A stretch of DNA of 38,753 bases from Prevotella sp. (GCA_017402445.1 JAFPME010000003.1:1-38753); one strand, 5' to 3'; counted from the stretch's first letter, positions 15,613-24,634 are shown. The notes: generated by a model from the letters alone, not told the origin. Translations and numbers: made by a program.

Positions 15613-17583
15613 TCACATCAGCGATGTGATGGCACTGGCAATGCTGTCAGCGTCCAGGCCAACGATGTGCTGAAGTTCCTGAACGGTGCCGTGTTCTACG
15701 AACTCGTCGGGCAGACCCAGACGCACCACACGGGGTGAATAGCCGTGGTCGTTCATCCATTCGAGGACGGCAGAGCCCAGCCCGCCGTTTCTGACACCGT
15801 CTTCCACTGTGACGATACGGCTGAAACGGCATCCTACTTCTTGCAGGATCTGTTCGTCGAGAGGCTTCAGGAAGCGCATGTCGTAGTGGGCTACGCTGGG
15901 ATGGCCTTCTTTTGTCCCGAGCAGTCTGATGGCTTTCGTAACGTTGTTGCCCACCGGTCCGATGCTCAGCACGGCCACATCGTCGCCGTCGCACAGCTTG
16001 GTTCCTGTTCCGATGGGCACTTCCTCCAGCGGACAGCGCCAATCGACAATCGAACCGCGCCCCCTTGGGTAGCGAATGACAAACGTTCCCTTTCCCGGCA
16101 GCTGCGCGGTGTACATCAGTCTGCGCAATTCGTGCTCGTTGAGAGGCGATGCGATGGTCAGGTTGGGGATGGGTCTGAGTGCCGACATGTCGAAGGCTCC
16201 GTGGTGAGTAGCCCCGTCTTCGCCCACCAGTCCGGCCCTGTCGAGGCAGAGAACGACCGGCAGCCCGAGTATGGCGGTGTCGTGTATGATGTTGTCATAG
16301 GCGCGTTGTGCGAAAGCGCTGTAGATGTTGCAGAACGGGATGAGCCCGTCCTTCGCCATTCCGCCGGAGAATGTGACGGCATGGCCCTCTGCTATGCCTA
16401 CGTCGAAGGTTCGATTGGGCAGTTCTTTCATCATGATGTTCATCGAACAGCCTGTCGGCATGGCCGGTGTGACGCCGACGATTCTCGGATTCTGGCGTGC
16501 CAGCTCCAACAGGGTGTGCCCGAATACATCCTGAAACTTCGGCGGTTTGTTGTCACATTCCTCTTTGATGCGCTCACCCGTTTCCGGATCGAACTTCCCG
16601 GGAGCGTGCCAGACGGTGACATCCTTCTCGGCGGGGGCGTAACCGTGGCCTTTCTGTGTGTGCAGATGGAGCAGTCTGGGGCCCTTCATGTCCTTCAGCT
16701 GTCGCAGGATGCGCACGATTTCCTTCACGTCGTGCCCGTCGAATGGTCCGAAATAGCGGATGTTCAGTCCTTCGAAAATGTTCTGCTGGTGGCTGATGGC
16801 CGATTTCAGTGCGTTGCTCAGTCGGATGATGCCGTTGCGGCGGTCATCCTGCAGCATACCTTTGCGGTGCAGCCAGCGTGCCGCCTTGAAACGGTACTTG
16901 TTGTAGGTCTCGTTGGTGCTGATGTTGAGCAGATATTGCTTCATGCCGCCTACCGAACGGTCGATGGACATGTTGTTGTCGTTGAGGATGATGAGCAGGT
17001 CGTTGGGCGAGGACGACACGTTGTTCAGACCCTCGAAGGCCAGACCGCCCGACATGGCGCCGTCTCCGATGACGGCCACCACCTTTTTCTTATGCCGTGC
17101 AGCGCCCGTCTTGTCGTTGCCGCCCCCTTGTTGCTTTGCTTTCAGTGCTTCAGCTTCGCTCTTCACGCGTTCGGCCACCGCCATGCCGAGAGCAGCCGAG
17201 ATGCTGTTGGAGGCGTGTCCACAGGTGAAGGTGTCGTATTCGCTCTCCTTAGGCGAGGGGAACGGCATCAGTCCGCCCAGCTTTCGGTTCGTACAGAAAG
17301 CTTCTCGTCGGCCTGTCAGAATTTTATGTCCGTAGGCCTGGTGCCCGACGTCCCATACGATGCGGTCGTCCGGCGTGTTGAACACATAGTGAAGAGCCAC
17401 TGTGAGCTCCACCACGCCGAGGCTCGAAGCCAGATGTCCGGGGTTCATCGATACCTCTTTGACGATGTCGTTGCGCAGTTCGTCGCACAGCAACGGCAGC
17501 TGGTCAACGCTCAGTTTGCGCAGGTCGGCAGGCCATTTGATGCTGTTGAGTAGGTTATAATTCGTTTCGTCCACGTTTATCAA
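15613..17583 (-). CDS. dxs: 1-deoxy-D-xylulose-5-phosphate synthase
   Basis: Thiamine-diphosphate enzyme that condenses pyruvate and glyceraldehyde-3-phosphate, the first step of the MEP isoprenoid route. About 656 residues. Visible: PGHLASSLG (H50), VGHQAYGHK (H81), the ThDP motif GDGAMSGG (173-180) ending in NDNNMSI, catalytic Glu in GIAEGHAV, and the C-terminal transketolase domain. Residues about 141-166 (Lys/Gln/Gly-rich) look like an extra linker before [10 protein letters not shown]. The annotated start is TTG; a GTG at 17574 (VDETNYN) would also do, and no ATG is available. It heads the run dxs-trkA-trkH-beta-helix-manA. Confidence 0.94.
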   Translation of the reverse strand: MINVDETNYNLLNSIKWPADLRKLSVDQLPLLCDELRNDIVKEVSMNPGHLASSLGVVELTVALHYVFNTPDDRIVWDVGHQAYGHKILTGRREAFCTNRKLGGLMPFPSPKESEYDTFTCGHASNSISAALGMAVAERVKSEAEALKAKQQGGGNDKTGAARHKKKVVAVIGDGAMSGGLAFEGLNNVSSSPNDLLIILNDNNMSIDRSVGGMKQYLLNISTNETYNKYRFKAARWLHRKGMLQDDRRNGIIRLSNALKSAISHQQNIFEGLNIRYFGPFDGHDVKEIVRILRQLKDMKGPRLLHLHTQKGHGYAPAEKDVTVWHAPGKFDPETGERIKEECDNKPPKFQDVFGHTLLELARQNPRIVGVTPAMPTGCSMNIMMKELPNRTFDVGIAEGHAVTFSGGMAKDGLIPFCNIYSAFAQRAYDNIIHDTAILGLPVVLCLDRAGLVGEDGATHHGAFDMSALRPIPNLTIASPLNEHELRRLMYTAQLPGKGTFVIRYPRGRGSIVDWRCPLEEVPIGTGTKLCDGDDVAVLSIGPVGNNVTKAIRLLGTKEGHPSVAHYDMRFLKPLDEQILQEVGCRFSRIVTVEDGVRNGGLGSAVLEWMNDHGYSPRVVRLGLPDEFVEHGTVQELQHIVGLDADSIASAITSLM

Positions 17584-17597
17584 CGCTATATTTTTTG

Positions 17598-17605
17598 CAA
17601 AAATA
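17598..17605 (-). promoter_or_regulatory. candidate -7 box for dxs
   Basis: TATTTTTG on the minus strand fits TAnnTTTG. Transcription would start near 17591, a few bases before the TTG start, or about 17 bases before the alternative GTG. The -33 region is poor (GCTG at 19-bp spacing). Confidence 0.45.
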
Positions 17606-17638
17606 CAATTTATTTTTCAGATAGCAGCCGTTCTTGAC

Positions 17639-17681
17639 AAAAAAAAGTCGCTCTGAAGGTTGCTCAGACAGTAGCAAAGCG
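17639..17681 (-). terminator. terminator of the lipoprotein/barrel gene
   Basis: Read on the minus strand, CGCTTTG and CAGAGCG form a 7-bp stem (one G-T pair) around a 19-base loop, followed by AC and eight T. An alternative inner stem TTGCT/AGCAA is possible. It lies 33 bases downstream of the stop at 17715 and separates that gene from dxs. Confidence 0.5.
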
Positions 17682-17714
17682 TCTTGAGGGTGCCTGTAGC
17701 AGTCGTTCGTAACC

Positions 17715-18692
17715 TTAGAAATAGTAGCGCAGGCCGGTCATCAGACAGAAGTTGCCGAGCCCGAGATCCTTCACTCTTTCATCGAGAATGACCTCATCGG
17801 GTTTCTTGAACACGCCCGCGTTGATGTCCAGTTCGGCGCCGACAGCCAGCCGGGAGCTGAGCAGATAGTCCAGTCCGCCGCTGAGGAACACGCCGAGACC
17901 GCCACGGTGGTGGAAGTCCTTGATGTCGTAGTGGGCGTATCCAAATCCGACGTTGATGTCGTAGAGCCACCGAGGATGGTTGGCAAAGCGACGGGCCAGG
18001 CCGAGGGTGGGCGTCAGACAGTCGAGACGGTAGTCGCCCAGACCGCGGTATTCGGCCATGGTGCGCATGTAGGTCAGTCCGAAACTGAGGCCGTTTTTCA
18101 TGATGTGGGCGTAGCTGGCCAGCAGTTGCAGACCGACGTGCTGCCGATAGTTGCCGCCGATGGTCTTCAGCTTGTCGGGATTGAGCGCCACGCCGCCGCT
18201 CAGACGGAGACGGTTGGCAGGCGTCTGCCGTGCCACTTCGTGCTTGTAGAAGCGCTCCTCGTTGGCCAGTGCCGACTCCAGATAGTTCTGGAAGTCGTCC
18301 ATATAGCTGCCCATGGCGATGGAGTCGGTGTCAATCTTTCCGTCGAGGAGCATGTTTCCCATCATCTGATGGCACGTCCCGTTCCACAGCGAGGGCCTCC
18401 GATGCTCCACGATCTGCAGCACATTGCCGCCGATGCGCGCCGTTTCCTTCTTGGCCAGCGCCAACACCTGGTCGTATTTGCAGTGTACGGACGTGCCGCG
18501 GTCCACCACGGCCACGCGTCCCAGCGTGATAGCGCCCTTGGGCGCAGGCATTCCCGGCTCGACGACGGTCACCGAATCGGCCGACCGCGCAGGGTAGGTG
18601 AGCAACTGGTCGGTGATGACTTCCGGATTCGTGCAGCCAGACATGGTAAAGAGTATGGCTCCGGCGGCCACGATGAAAAAGACTCGTTTCAT
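17715..18692 (-). CDS. lipoprotein with C-terminal barrel-like region, unknown function
   Basis: A 325-residue protein. The N-terminus is a lipoprotein signal: hydrophobic residues 5-16 and the lipobox MSGC with Cys20. The middle (VDRGTSVHCKYDQVLALAKKET) resembles small periplasmic domains I cannot name. From about residue 165 onwards alternating Gly/Tyr-rich strands (FGLTYMRTMAEY, YDINVGFGYAHYD) end in GLRYYF, the pattern of an outer-membrane beta-barrel with terminal Phe. A lipid anchor joined to a barrel-like domain is unusual. The ATG at 18692 is chosen for the signal sequence. It is monocistronic, with its own promoter and terminator. Confidence 0.7.
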   Translation of the reverse strand: MKRVFFIVAAGAILFTMSGCTNPEVITDQLLTYPARSADSVTVVEPGMPAPKGAITLGRVAVVDRGTSVHCKYDQVLALAKKETARIGGNVLQIVEHRRPSLWNGTCHQMMGNMLLDGKIDTDSIAMGSYMDDFQNYLESALANEERFYKHEVARQTPANRLRLSGGVALNPDKLKTIGGNYRQHVGLQLLASYAHIMKNGLSFGLTYMRTMAEYRGLGDYRLDCLTPTLGLARRFANHPRWLYDINVGFGYAHYDIKDFHHRGGLGVFLSGGLDYLLSSRLAVGAELDINAGVFKKPDEVILDERVKDLGLGNFCLMTGLRYYF

Positions 18693-18716
18693 GATGATAT
18701 TTGATAATAAGCAGTG

Positions 18717-18748
18717 CAAATGTCGGTAATTTCTACGAAATGGACAAA
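18717..18748 (-). promoter_or_regulatory. promoter of the lipoprotein/barrel gene
   Basis: TTTG (18745-18748), a 20-bp spacer and GACATTTG (18717-18724) on the minus strand match the Bacteroidetes consensus except for the first base of the -7 box. The start site would fall near 18710, leaving a leader of about 18 bases. Confidence 0.5.
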
Positions 18749-18856
18749 CGTGACGCGGTATTTTTTCCTCATCGAACAGTTTTATTGGCTTTTTCGCGGT
18801 GGTACAAGTTTTTTTTCGTAACTTAGCGCGCAAAATCACAACAAAACATCAAACTA

Positions 18857-20290
18857 ATGAAAGTCAGAATTTACATGGCGGCAGGCATGCTGACGGCAGC
18901 CTTGTCACTCACGGCGCAGACGCGCGACGGCGGCATTTCGCAAAAAATGCTTTCCGAGATGGAGAAAGCGCAGGGCTCGCTGCCCCAGAACCGCGCCATC
19001 TTCAACGCTATTGCTTCCAACAAAATCGATGACCTGGCGAAGAATTTCCGCAACCAGGGCACGCTCGACACCTTTTTCAGCATTGAAACGGAGAAACAGA
19101 GCATCACCGACCAGAAGTCGTCGGGCCGTTGCTGGATGTTCAGTGGCATGAACGTGCTGCGGTCGAACTTCACGCAGCGCCTCGACACCGTCTGTGGCTT
19201 CGTGCCCGGCACGAACGACGTGCAGTTAGAGTTCTCGCAAGACCATCTCTTCTTCTACGACCAGCTGGAGAAGGCCAACCTCTTCCTGCAGGGAGTCATC
19301 GACACAGGCCGCAAACCCATCGACGACCAGCGCGTGCAGTTCTTCTTCAAAGCCCCGATCAACGACGGCGGCACCTTCTGCGGTGTGTCCGACCTCGCTG
19401 CCAAGTACGGTTTGGTGCCCAAAGAGGTGATGCCCGAGACCTTCTCGGCCGACAACACGTCGAAGATGGCGCAGATCATGAAGAGCAAGCTGCGCGAGCA
19501 GGGCCTCGAACTGCGCGACATGGTGGCTAAGGGCCGCAAGGCCGCTGACCTGCAGAAGCGCAAGACGGAGATGCTCACCGAGGTCTACCGCATGCTTTCG
19601 CTCACCCTGGGTGAGCCTGTGAAGCAGTTTACCTACGCCTTCCGCGACAAGAGCGGCAAAGCGCTCGGGCAGACGCGCAGCTATACGCCGCAGGAGTTCT
19701 ACCAGACCGTGGTGGGCCATCCGCTCAACGGCACCTTCATCATGGTGATGAACGATCCGCGACGCGAATACCACAAGACCTACGAGGTGGAGTATGACCG
19801 CCACACCTACGACGGTACCAACTGGAAATACCTCAACCTGCCGATGGACGAGATAGAGCAGCTGGCCATCGCCTCGCTCCGCGACGGGCGCAAACTCTAC
19901 AGCTCCTACGACGTGGGCAAGCAGCTCGACCGCACGCGCGGCTACTGCGACCTGGAGAACTACGACTACGCCTCGCTCTTCGGAACGGAGTTCAAGATGG
20001 ACAAGGCGCAGCGCATCGCCACCTTCGACAGCGGATCGACTCATGCCATGACGCTGACGGCCGTGGATCTGGATGCCGACGGCAAGGCCACGAAGTGGAA
20101 GGTGGAGAACTCGTGGGGCGCCTCATGGGGACAGAAGGGCTGCCTCATCATGACCGACCGCTGGTTCCGCGAGTACATGTTCCGCCTGGTGGTCGACAAG
20201 AAATACGTCTCCGAGCAGCTGCTTCGCGAGGCCGAGCAGAAGCCAATCATGGTGATGCCCGAAGATCCGCTCTTCCAGATGGACGAATAG
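18857..20290 (+). CDS. secreted C1B cysteine aminopeptidase (PepC/bleomycin hydrolase type)
   Basis: A 477-residue papain-fold peptidase of the bleomycin hydrolase family. Catalytic residues are visible: Q86, C92 in GRCWMF, H396 in THAMTLTAV and N418 in VENSWG. Classic PepC enzymes are cytosolic, but this one starts with a signal peptide (residues 1-20, ending SLTAQ), so it should act in the periplasm or outside, as in other Bacteroidetes homologues. A weak -7-like TAACTTAG lies at 18819-18826 with no good -33 box. It diverges from the lipoprotein gene and is followed by 491 gene-free bases holding the second 22-bp array. Confidence 0.9.
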   Translation: MKVRIYMAAGMLTAALSLTAQTRDGGISQKMLSEMEKAQGSLPQNRAIFNAIASNKIDDLAKNFRNQGTLDTFFSIETEKQSITDQKSSGRCWMFSGMNVLRSNFTQRLDTVCGFVPGTNDVQLEFSQDHLFFYDQLEKANLFLQGVIDTGRKPIDDQRVQFFFKAPINDGGTFCGVSDLAAKYGLVPKEVMPETFSADNTSKMAQIMKSKLREQGLELRDMVAKGRKAADLQKRKTEMLTEVYRMLSLTLGEPVKQFTYAFRDKSGKALGQTRSYTPQEFYQTVVGHPLNGTFIMVMNDPRREYHKTYEVEYDRHTYDGTNWKYLNLPMDEIEQLAIASLRDGRKLYSSYDVGKQLDRTRGYCDLENYDYASLFGTEFKMDKAQRIATFDSGSTHAMTLTAVDLDADGKATKWKVENSWGASWGQKGCLIMTDRWFREYMFRLVVDKKYVSEQLLREAEQKPIMVMPEDPLFQMDE

Positions 20291-20347
20291 GGTAGCTCCC
20301 GTCCTGTCGTTCTGCGCGTTCCGGTTTGCCGCGAAGCTCTTTCTGGA

Positions 20348-20480
20348 TTGACGGAAGACTGCCAGTGTGCTGACATTTCAGTGATATTGCTCGGCAAAGT
20401 CACTGAAATTGCTGGCCAATATCACTGAAATTGCTGGTCAATATCACTGAAATGCCAACACTTCGCGGGCAGTCTGTCAA
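20348..20480. repeat. MITE-like long inverted repeat around part of array 2
   Basis: The left arm (20348-20387) and right arm (about 20441-20480) are complementary over about 37-40 bases with small gaps: TTGAC/GTCAA outermost, then AGACTGCC/GGCAGTCT, AGTGT/ACACT, and CATTTCAGTGATATT/AATATCACTGAAATG. The outer two blocks lie outside or at odds with the 22-bp core motif, so the symmetry is not just a by-product of the palindromic units. No target-site duplication or transposase was recognised. Confidence 0.65.
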
Positions 20481-20597
20481 GCCGGAAAGGCTTATTTGGT
20501 AATCCGTACAGGCTCATTCGGCAATCCGGACAGGTACTTTCGTCATGCCCGACAGGCGCTTACTGCAACCCCGACAGGCGCTGCTGTTTTCCCCGTG
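20378..20597. repeat. 22-bp-period degenerate array, 10 units
   Basis: Ten units in strict 22-bp phase. Units 1-4 have the same core as array 1 (AATATCACTGAAATT and variants) with spacers GCTCGGC, GCTGGCC, GCTGGTC. Units 6-10 switch to a second type starting AGGCKC or AGGTAC and ending CCCGAC-like. Unit 5 is intermediate. Placed in the same phase, unit 7 here and unit 6 of array 1 share 12 of 22 positions (A-GCTCA-T-G-CA). The rest of the 20291-20781 gap has no coding sequence or terminator I can see. Confidence 0.85.
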
Positions 20598-20731
20598 TGT
20601 TCGTAACGGTCGGGCATTCAGGTCGTCTCCCTGTGGTGAGCTGACGGAACAAGCGAGGCTGACAGCAGAATCCGAATCTTAAAATAACGTAAAAGATGGT
20701 GCCGAAAGTGGCTCTGTATCTTTTTTTCGGC

Positions 20732-20739
20732 TATATTTG
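20732..20739 (+). promoter_or_regulatory. candidate -7 box for the DUF4332 gene
   Basis: TATATTTG fits TAnnTTTG and would start transcription near 20746, about 36 bases before the ATG. No clear TTTG lies at 19-21 bp spacing. Confidence 0.45.
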
Positions 20740-20781
20740 CATTCATATTATTATTGTATAACCATTTAATCTATCAAGAGT

Positions 20782-21192
20782 ATGGCAGCTTATAAAATCA
20801 TTGACGTAGAGGGCATCGGCCCTGTGTATGCAGAGAAATTACTCGCAGCAGGTATCAAGGACACTGACGTCCTTCTGGAAAAGTGCGCAAAACCCGCCGG
20901 TCGCAAGGCGTTGGAAGAGGAGACAGGCATCAGCGGAAAGCTCATCCTTACGTGGACCAACCATGCAGACCTCATCCGTATCAACGGCATCGGCCCGCAG
21001 TTTGCCGAACTGCTTGAGGCTGCCGGCGTTGATACCGTGAAGGAACTGAAGCACCGTAAGCCCGAGAACTTGCAGCCGAAACTCGTGGAAATCAATGAGG
21101 AGAAGAAGCTCGTGGGGCGCGTTCCCGCTCTGAAGGAGGTGGAGCGCATGGTGGCCGAGGCAGCCGAACTGCCCGCCGTCATGGAATACTAA
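20782..21192 (+). CDS. DUF4332 helix-hairpin-helix protein
   Basis: Small protein of 136 residues with two helix-hairpin-helix signatures, VEGIGPVYAEKLLAAGI (residues 9-25) and INGIGPQFAELLEAAGV (about 73-89), the arrangement of DUF4332. Such motifs often bind DNA non-specifically, but the cellular role of this family is unknown to me. No signal peptide. It stands alone: its own candidate promoter lies upstream and a strong terminator follows 34 bases after the stop. Array 2 occupies the upstream region, so any effect of the array on transcription would fall on this gene first. Confidence 0.85.
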   Translation: MAAYKIIDVEGIGPVYAEKLLAAGIKDTDVLLEKCAKPAGRKALEEETGISGKLILTWTNHADLIRINGIGPQFAELLEAAGVDTVKELKHRKPENLQPKLVEINEEKKLVGRVPALKEVERMVAEAAELPAVMEY

Positions 21193-21226
21193 GCCCGCTC
21201 CTTCAACTGATTGAGGACAATATTTC

Positions 21227-21290
21227 GCGCAAATCTCTGAACCACCTGTCACCAATGGTGTACAGGAAGGCAGAGGTTGCGCTTTTTTTT
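21227..21290 (+). terminator. intrinsic terminator after the DUF4332 gene
   Basis: GCGCAAATCTCTG (21227-21239) pairs with CAGAGGTTGCGC near 21271-21282, with an inner stem CCTGT-ACC/GGT-ACAGG, followed by eight T (21283-21290). A clear factor-independent terminator on the plus strand. Confidence 0.8.
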
Positions 21291-21386
21291 GTGATACGAG
21301 GAACACTTTCCCTGTCTTGTTTTCGGCCATTGCTACCTTGACAATGGGTCTTACGGCCTCTTGCGATCAAAAAATCAGGGCGTTAT

Positions 21387-21417
21387 TTTGCAATTATAGA
21401 CTTTTTTAGTATTTTTG
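21387..21417 (+). promoter_or_regulatory. subtilase operon promoter (TTTG-N19-TATTTTTG)
   Basis: TTTG at 21387-21390, a 19-bp spacer and TATTTTTG at 21410-21417 match the consensus fully. The start site near 21424 leaves a leader of about 107 bases before the ATG at 21531, longer than for the other well-matched promoters here. Confidence 0.75.
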
Positions 21418-21436
21418 CATGCAAATTGTCTTCAGC

Positions 21437-21517
21437 ATGAAAGACGTCGTTCCAGTTACCACTCAAGGAAACAAGGATGCCGCTCAGTTCAATGAAAGGA
21501 ATAACATTACATTTTAA
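21437..21517 (+). other. possible 26-codon leader ORF
   Basis: Within the subtilase leader an ATG at 21437 opens a frame of 26 codons ending in TAA at 21515-21517, 13 bases before the subtilase ATG. The predicted peptide starts MKDVVPVTTQ. It has no recognisable ribosome binding site or similarity. It could be a translated upstream ORF or chance. Confidence 0.2.
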
Positions 21518-21530
21518 CACATAATCGATT

Positions 21531-23672
21531 ATGAGAAGAATTACTACGTTATTATTATTGACAGTCCTCTGCCTCACCGCGATGGCACAGGGAAAACTGA
21601 CAATGCAGGCACAGATGAAGCTAATGGAACAGAAAGCCAAGATGGAACGCATGGAGAAAGCTGAGCCCGCCAGGGCCCAGCAACTGCAACGCATAACACT
21701 GGTGGTGAGCGTCGACGAAGGCGCTATGGCGGCCGCGGTCAACGAGATGAAAGCCGCCGGAGCCGAGGTGCGCGCCCGCCTGGGCCGCCAGGTGGTGGTG
21801 AGCATGCCCACCGACAACGTGGAGGCACTGCAGCGCATCGAGGGCGTGAAGCGTATCGACATCGGCCACAAGGGCAAGCTGAAGACCGACGTGGCACGAG
21901 AGGAAACGGGCGTGGCCCAGCTCAACGGCACCACACTGCCCGCAGGAACCACCACCTACACGGGCAAGGGCGTCACCGTGTGCCTCATCGATGTGGGTTT
22001 CGACTTCCAGCATCCGGCCTTCAAGGATGCCGAGGGGCGCTCGCGCATCAAGTGCGTCTACATGTTGAACGATAATGATGGTAACAAATTCACCGTCGGC
22101 GACCCCGAGATCGGCGAGTACACCTTTCCCGGTTCGGTCTACGACACACCTGAGCTCATTGCCAAGCTGACCACCGACAACATCATGGAAGAACACGGCA
22201 GCCACACAGCAGGCATTTCAGCCGGAAGCATATCGCCCATGGGCTTCGGCGGAATGGCTCCCGAGGCCGACATTGTGCTGATTCCCCTTAATGAGGTGGA
22301 AAATGAGGACGGAGAAGAAATGGGTGAAGACGAAATCATAGAGACAGTCTTTGCGTTCATCGCCGCATACGCCGACCAGAGCCAGCAGCCCGTGGTGGTC
22401 AGCGCAAGTTTGAACAGCCACAGCGGCCCGCACGACGGCACGAGCACCGTCACACAGGCTCTCGAGGAGCTGTCGAATCATGTCGTTCCGGTGTTCTCGG
22501 CAGGCAATGAGGGCGGCTACCCCATTCACCTCTACCAGAAGTTCAGTGAAGAACAACCTTCCGTAAAAACCTTCCTCATCGCCATGATGGAAAACGAGGA
22601 GGAGGAAGGACATAAGTATCTCTACTTGCCAAATGTCACAGGCTTCGTCCGTAAGGGGGACGAGGTGAGCATACAGTTGGCTCTGAAGACCATCAACCCG
22701 ATGACAGGCAGGTTCATTACCGCCTGGAGTTCAGAGAAATGCACCGCCAAACCTGGCTGCGAGGAGCAGATGTTCATTTCTTCGAGCGAAGAAGATGCCA
22801 CACTGGCCAAGAATTTCGACGGTAAAGTAGGCGTTGGAGCCATGGAAGACGAAAACGGACGGCTCACTGTCGCCGCCCATGTCGAAGGCGGATGGGACAA
22901 TGTTGTGATGTGGGAGCTCACCGTGAGTGGCAGCGATGGCACCGAGGTAGACCTGTGGGATGATTCAGTCGGATTCGGCGGCGTAAGAATGGTCGGACTC
23001 AAGGGGTATGTTGATGGCGACAACGAAATGTCGGCCGGCGACTGGACCTGTACCGACCGCGTCATCAGCGTGGGAGCCTACTGTACCAACGTGATGGAGC
23101 GCAGACTCGACGGCACAGTTGTCGACACATCGGTGGCTCAGAGCGAAGATGCAGAAACCTACCAAAAGGATGAAATAGCATCGTTCAGCAGCTTTGGCAC
23201 GTCGTTCAACGGTGTGCAGCAGCCCCTGATCTGCGCACCCGGCGTGAACATCGTATCGTCGCTCAACCACTTCAAAAACATGGGAACTTATGCCGACGGC
23301 ATGCAATGGGACAGCTATCCTTACGGTGCCATGACCGGTACATCGATGGCATGCCCCGTCGTGTCGGGCATCGTGGCTCTGTGGCTGCAAGCCAAGCCCG
23401 ACATGAAGCTCGATGACGTGAAGAATGTGCTGAGCCAAACTTCGCGCAACGACGAATACACTCAGGATGACGCCGAAGGTCGCTGGGGCTACGGTAAGAT
23501 TGATGCCGCCGCCGGTATCAAGTACATCCTCGACATGCCCGTTGCCATCCGCAACGTAGACTTTGTCTCCACCACAACCGATGCCGTCTACGACCTGCAG
23601 GGCCGACGTGTCAACGACCGTCCTGCTCCCGGTCTCTACATCAAGAATGGCCGCAAGGTCGTCATCCGATAA
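21531..23672 (+). CDS. secreted S8 subtilisin-like serine protease with C-terminal sorting-type tail
   Basis: A 713-residue subtilase. Signal peptide in residues 1-19 (ends AMAQ), then a pro-region (about 20-125) resembling an inhibitor domain. Catalytic triad: D154 in LIDVGFD, H222 in EEHGSHTAG and S605 in GTSMACP. A large insert between His and Ser carries beta-rich sequence. The C-terminus (VYDLQGRRVN, then GLYIKNGRKVVIR) resembles the tails that direct Bacteroidetes proteins through type IX secretion, and the SprA translocon is encoded 3 kb downstream of this gene. It is followed by the acid phosphatase gene after 33 bases, probably in one operon, with a terminator after that. Confidence 0.9.
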   Translation: MRRITTLLLLTVLCLTAMAQGKLTMQAQMKLMEQKAKMERMEKAEPARAQQLQRITLVVSVDEGAMAAAVNEMKAAGAEVRARLGRQVVVSMPTDNVEALQRIEGVKRIDIGHKGKLKTDVAREETGVAQLNGTTLPAGTTTYTGKGVTVCLIDVGFDFQHPAFKDAEGRSRIKCVYMLNDNDGNKFTVGDPEIGEYTFPGSVYDTPELIAKLTTDNIMEEHGSHTAGISAGSISPMGFGGMAPEADIVLIPLNEVENEDGEEMGEDEIIETVFAFIAAYADQSQQPVVVSASLNSHSGPHDGTSTVTQALEELSNHVVPVFSAGNEGGYPIHLYQKFSEEQPSVKTFLIAMMENEEEEGHKYLYLPNVTGFVRKGDEVSIQLALKTINPMTGRFITAWSSEKCTAKPGCEEQMFISSSEEDATLAKNFDGKVGVGAMEDENGRLTVAAHVEGGWDNVVMWELTVSGSDGTEVDLWDDSVGFGGVRMVGLKGYVDGDNEMSAGDWTCTDRVISVGAYCTNVMERRLDGTVVDTSVAQSEDAETYQKDEIASFSSFGTSFNGVQQPLICAPGVNIVSSLNHFKNMGTYADGMQWDSYPYGAMTGTSMACPVVSGIVALWLQAKPDMKLDDVKNVLSQTSRNDEYTQDDAEGRWGYGKIDAAAGIKYILDMPVAIRNVDFVSTTTDAVYDLQGRRVNDRPAPGLYIKNGRKVVIR

Positions 23673-23705
23673 CTCCGACAGGATTTCAAACAGAAAAAGA
23701 AAATA

Positions 23706-24563
23706 ATGACGAAAAAGTTTTTCATGGTGGCCTTAGCCGCCATAATGGCCACCGAAAGCGTCAATGCGCAGGACGTTGCGCCGCAGGTGTACTTTCAACT
23801 GGATCAGATGCCCAAGCTGATTAACATCATGCCCGCACCGCCGGCTTTCGAGAGCCCTGAGTTTGCCAACGACATCGTGCGCTACGGATGGGGGAAGCAA
23901 CAACGGCAGGATCCCGATCGCGTGGCTCTGGCCATTGCCGATGCCGAGTGGGACGACCATGCCAAGCTCTTCCTGCAGTGGAAAGATGCCTTCGGACTGG
24001 CAATTAACGAGGCGGAGACGCCCGAAATATGGAAACTGATGGAGACAAGTCTGGCCACTACCGACCCTATGCGCAAGGAAACGAAGGCCTACTATCACCG
24101 CCAGCGACCCTTTGAACGCTTCGACGACACCATGCCCTCGCACGAAGAGGACGAGCTGCGCGGCGAAGGAAGCTACCCATCGGGACACAGTCTGCGCGGA
24201 TGGACCATTTCGTTGCTGCTGGCTCAGATAGCTCCTCAGCGCGCCGAACAGATTTTCGTTCGTGGGTGGGACTACTGCAACAGCCGCGTCATACTGGGTG
24301 CTCACTGGCAGAGCGACGTCGATGCCAGCCGCACGGCAGCCAGCATTGGGTTCTGTGCCCTGCAGGGCAGCCCCGAGTTCATCGAGCAGATGAAGAAGGC
24401 GCAGGCTGAGTATGCCGCGAAAACGGGACAGACCGACGGCGTACAGTCGGCAACCATCGTCGAGCATCCTGCCACACGTGCCTACCAGCTCAACGGCACT
24501 ACTGCTTCCGACAGCTATCACGGCATTGTGATTGAAGGACAGCAGAAAGTGGTGAAGAAATAA
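23706..24563 (+). CDS. class A acid phosphatase, PAP2 family (PhoN-like)
   Basis: Hydrolyses phosphate monoesters outside the cytoplasm. The 285-residue protein has a signal peptide (residues 1-21, ends VNAQ) and the full PAP2 signature: K127-x6-R134-P135, PSGH at 158-161 and S193-R194-x5-H200-x3-D204. The SYPSGHS context and length fit class A non-specific acid phosphatases. It sits directly behind the protease gene; co-expression is inferred from the 33-base gap and the shared promoter and terminator. The last 50 residues beyond the catalytic domain are not recognised. Confidence 0.92.
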   Translation: MTKKFFMVALAAIMATESVNAQDVAPQVYFQLDQMPKLINIMPAPPAFESPEFANDIVRYGWGKQQRQDPDRVALAIADAEWDDHAKLFLQWKDAFGLAINEAETPEIWKLMETSLATTDPMRKETKAYYHRQRPFERFDDTMPSHEEDELRGEGSYPSGHSLRGWTISLLLAQIAPQRAEQIFVRGWDYCNSRVILGAHWQSDVDASRTAASIGFCALQGSPEFIEQMKKAQAEYAAKTGQTDGVQSATIVEHPATRAYQLNGTTASDSYHGIVIEGQQKVVKK

Positions 24564-24583
24564 TAAGGAAATTACCGCATAAC

Positions 24584-24634
24584 AAAAACATGCTGGAATG
24601 GTCTTCCTTTGAAGACGGTTCCAGCATGTTTTTT
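24584..24634. terminator. bidirectional intrinsic terminator
   Basis: ACATGCTGGAA (24588-24598) pairs with TTCCAGCATGT (24619-24629), with an inner TCTTC/GAAGA stem, and is flanked by A-rich sequence on the left and a T-run on the right. It lies between the convergent acid phosphatase and ddh genes and can serve both strands. Confidence 0.85.

Noticed and set aside
15745-17553. 602-codon ORF on the plus strand opposite dxs
   Set aside because: Shadow of dxs; no domain or start context, and dxs is unambiguous.
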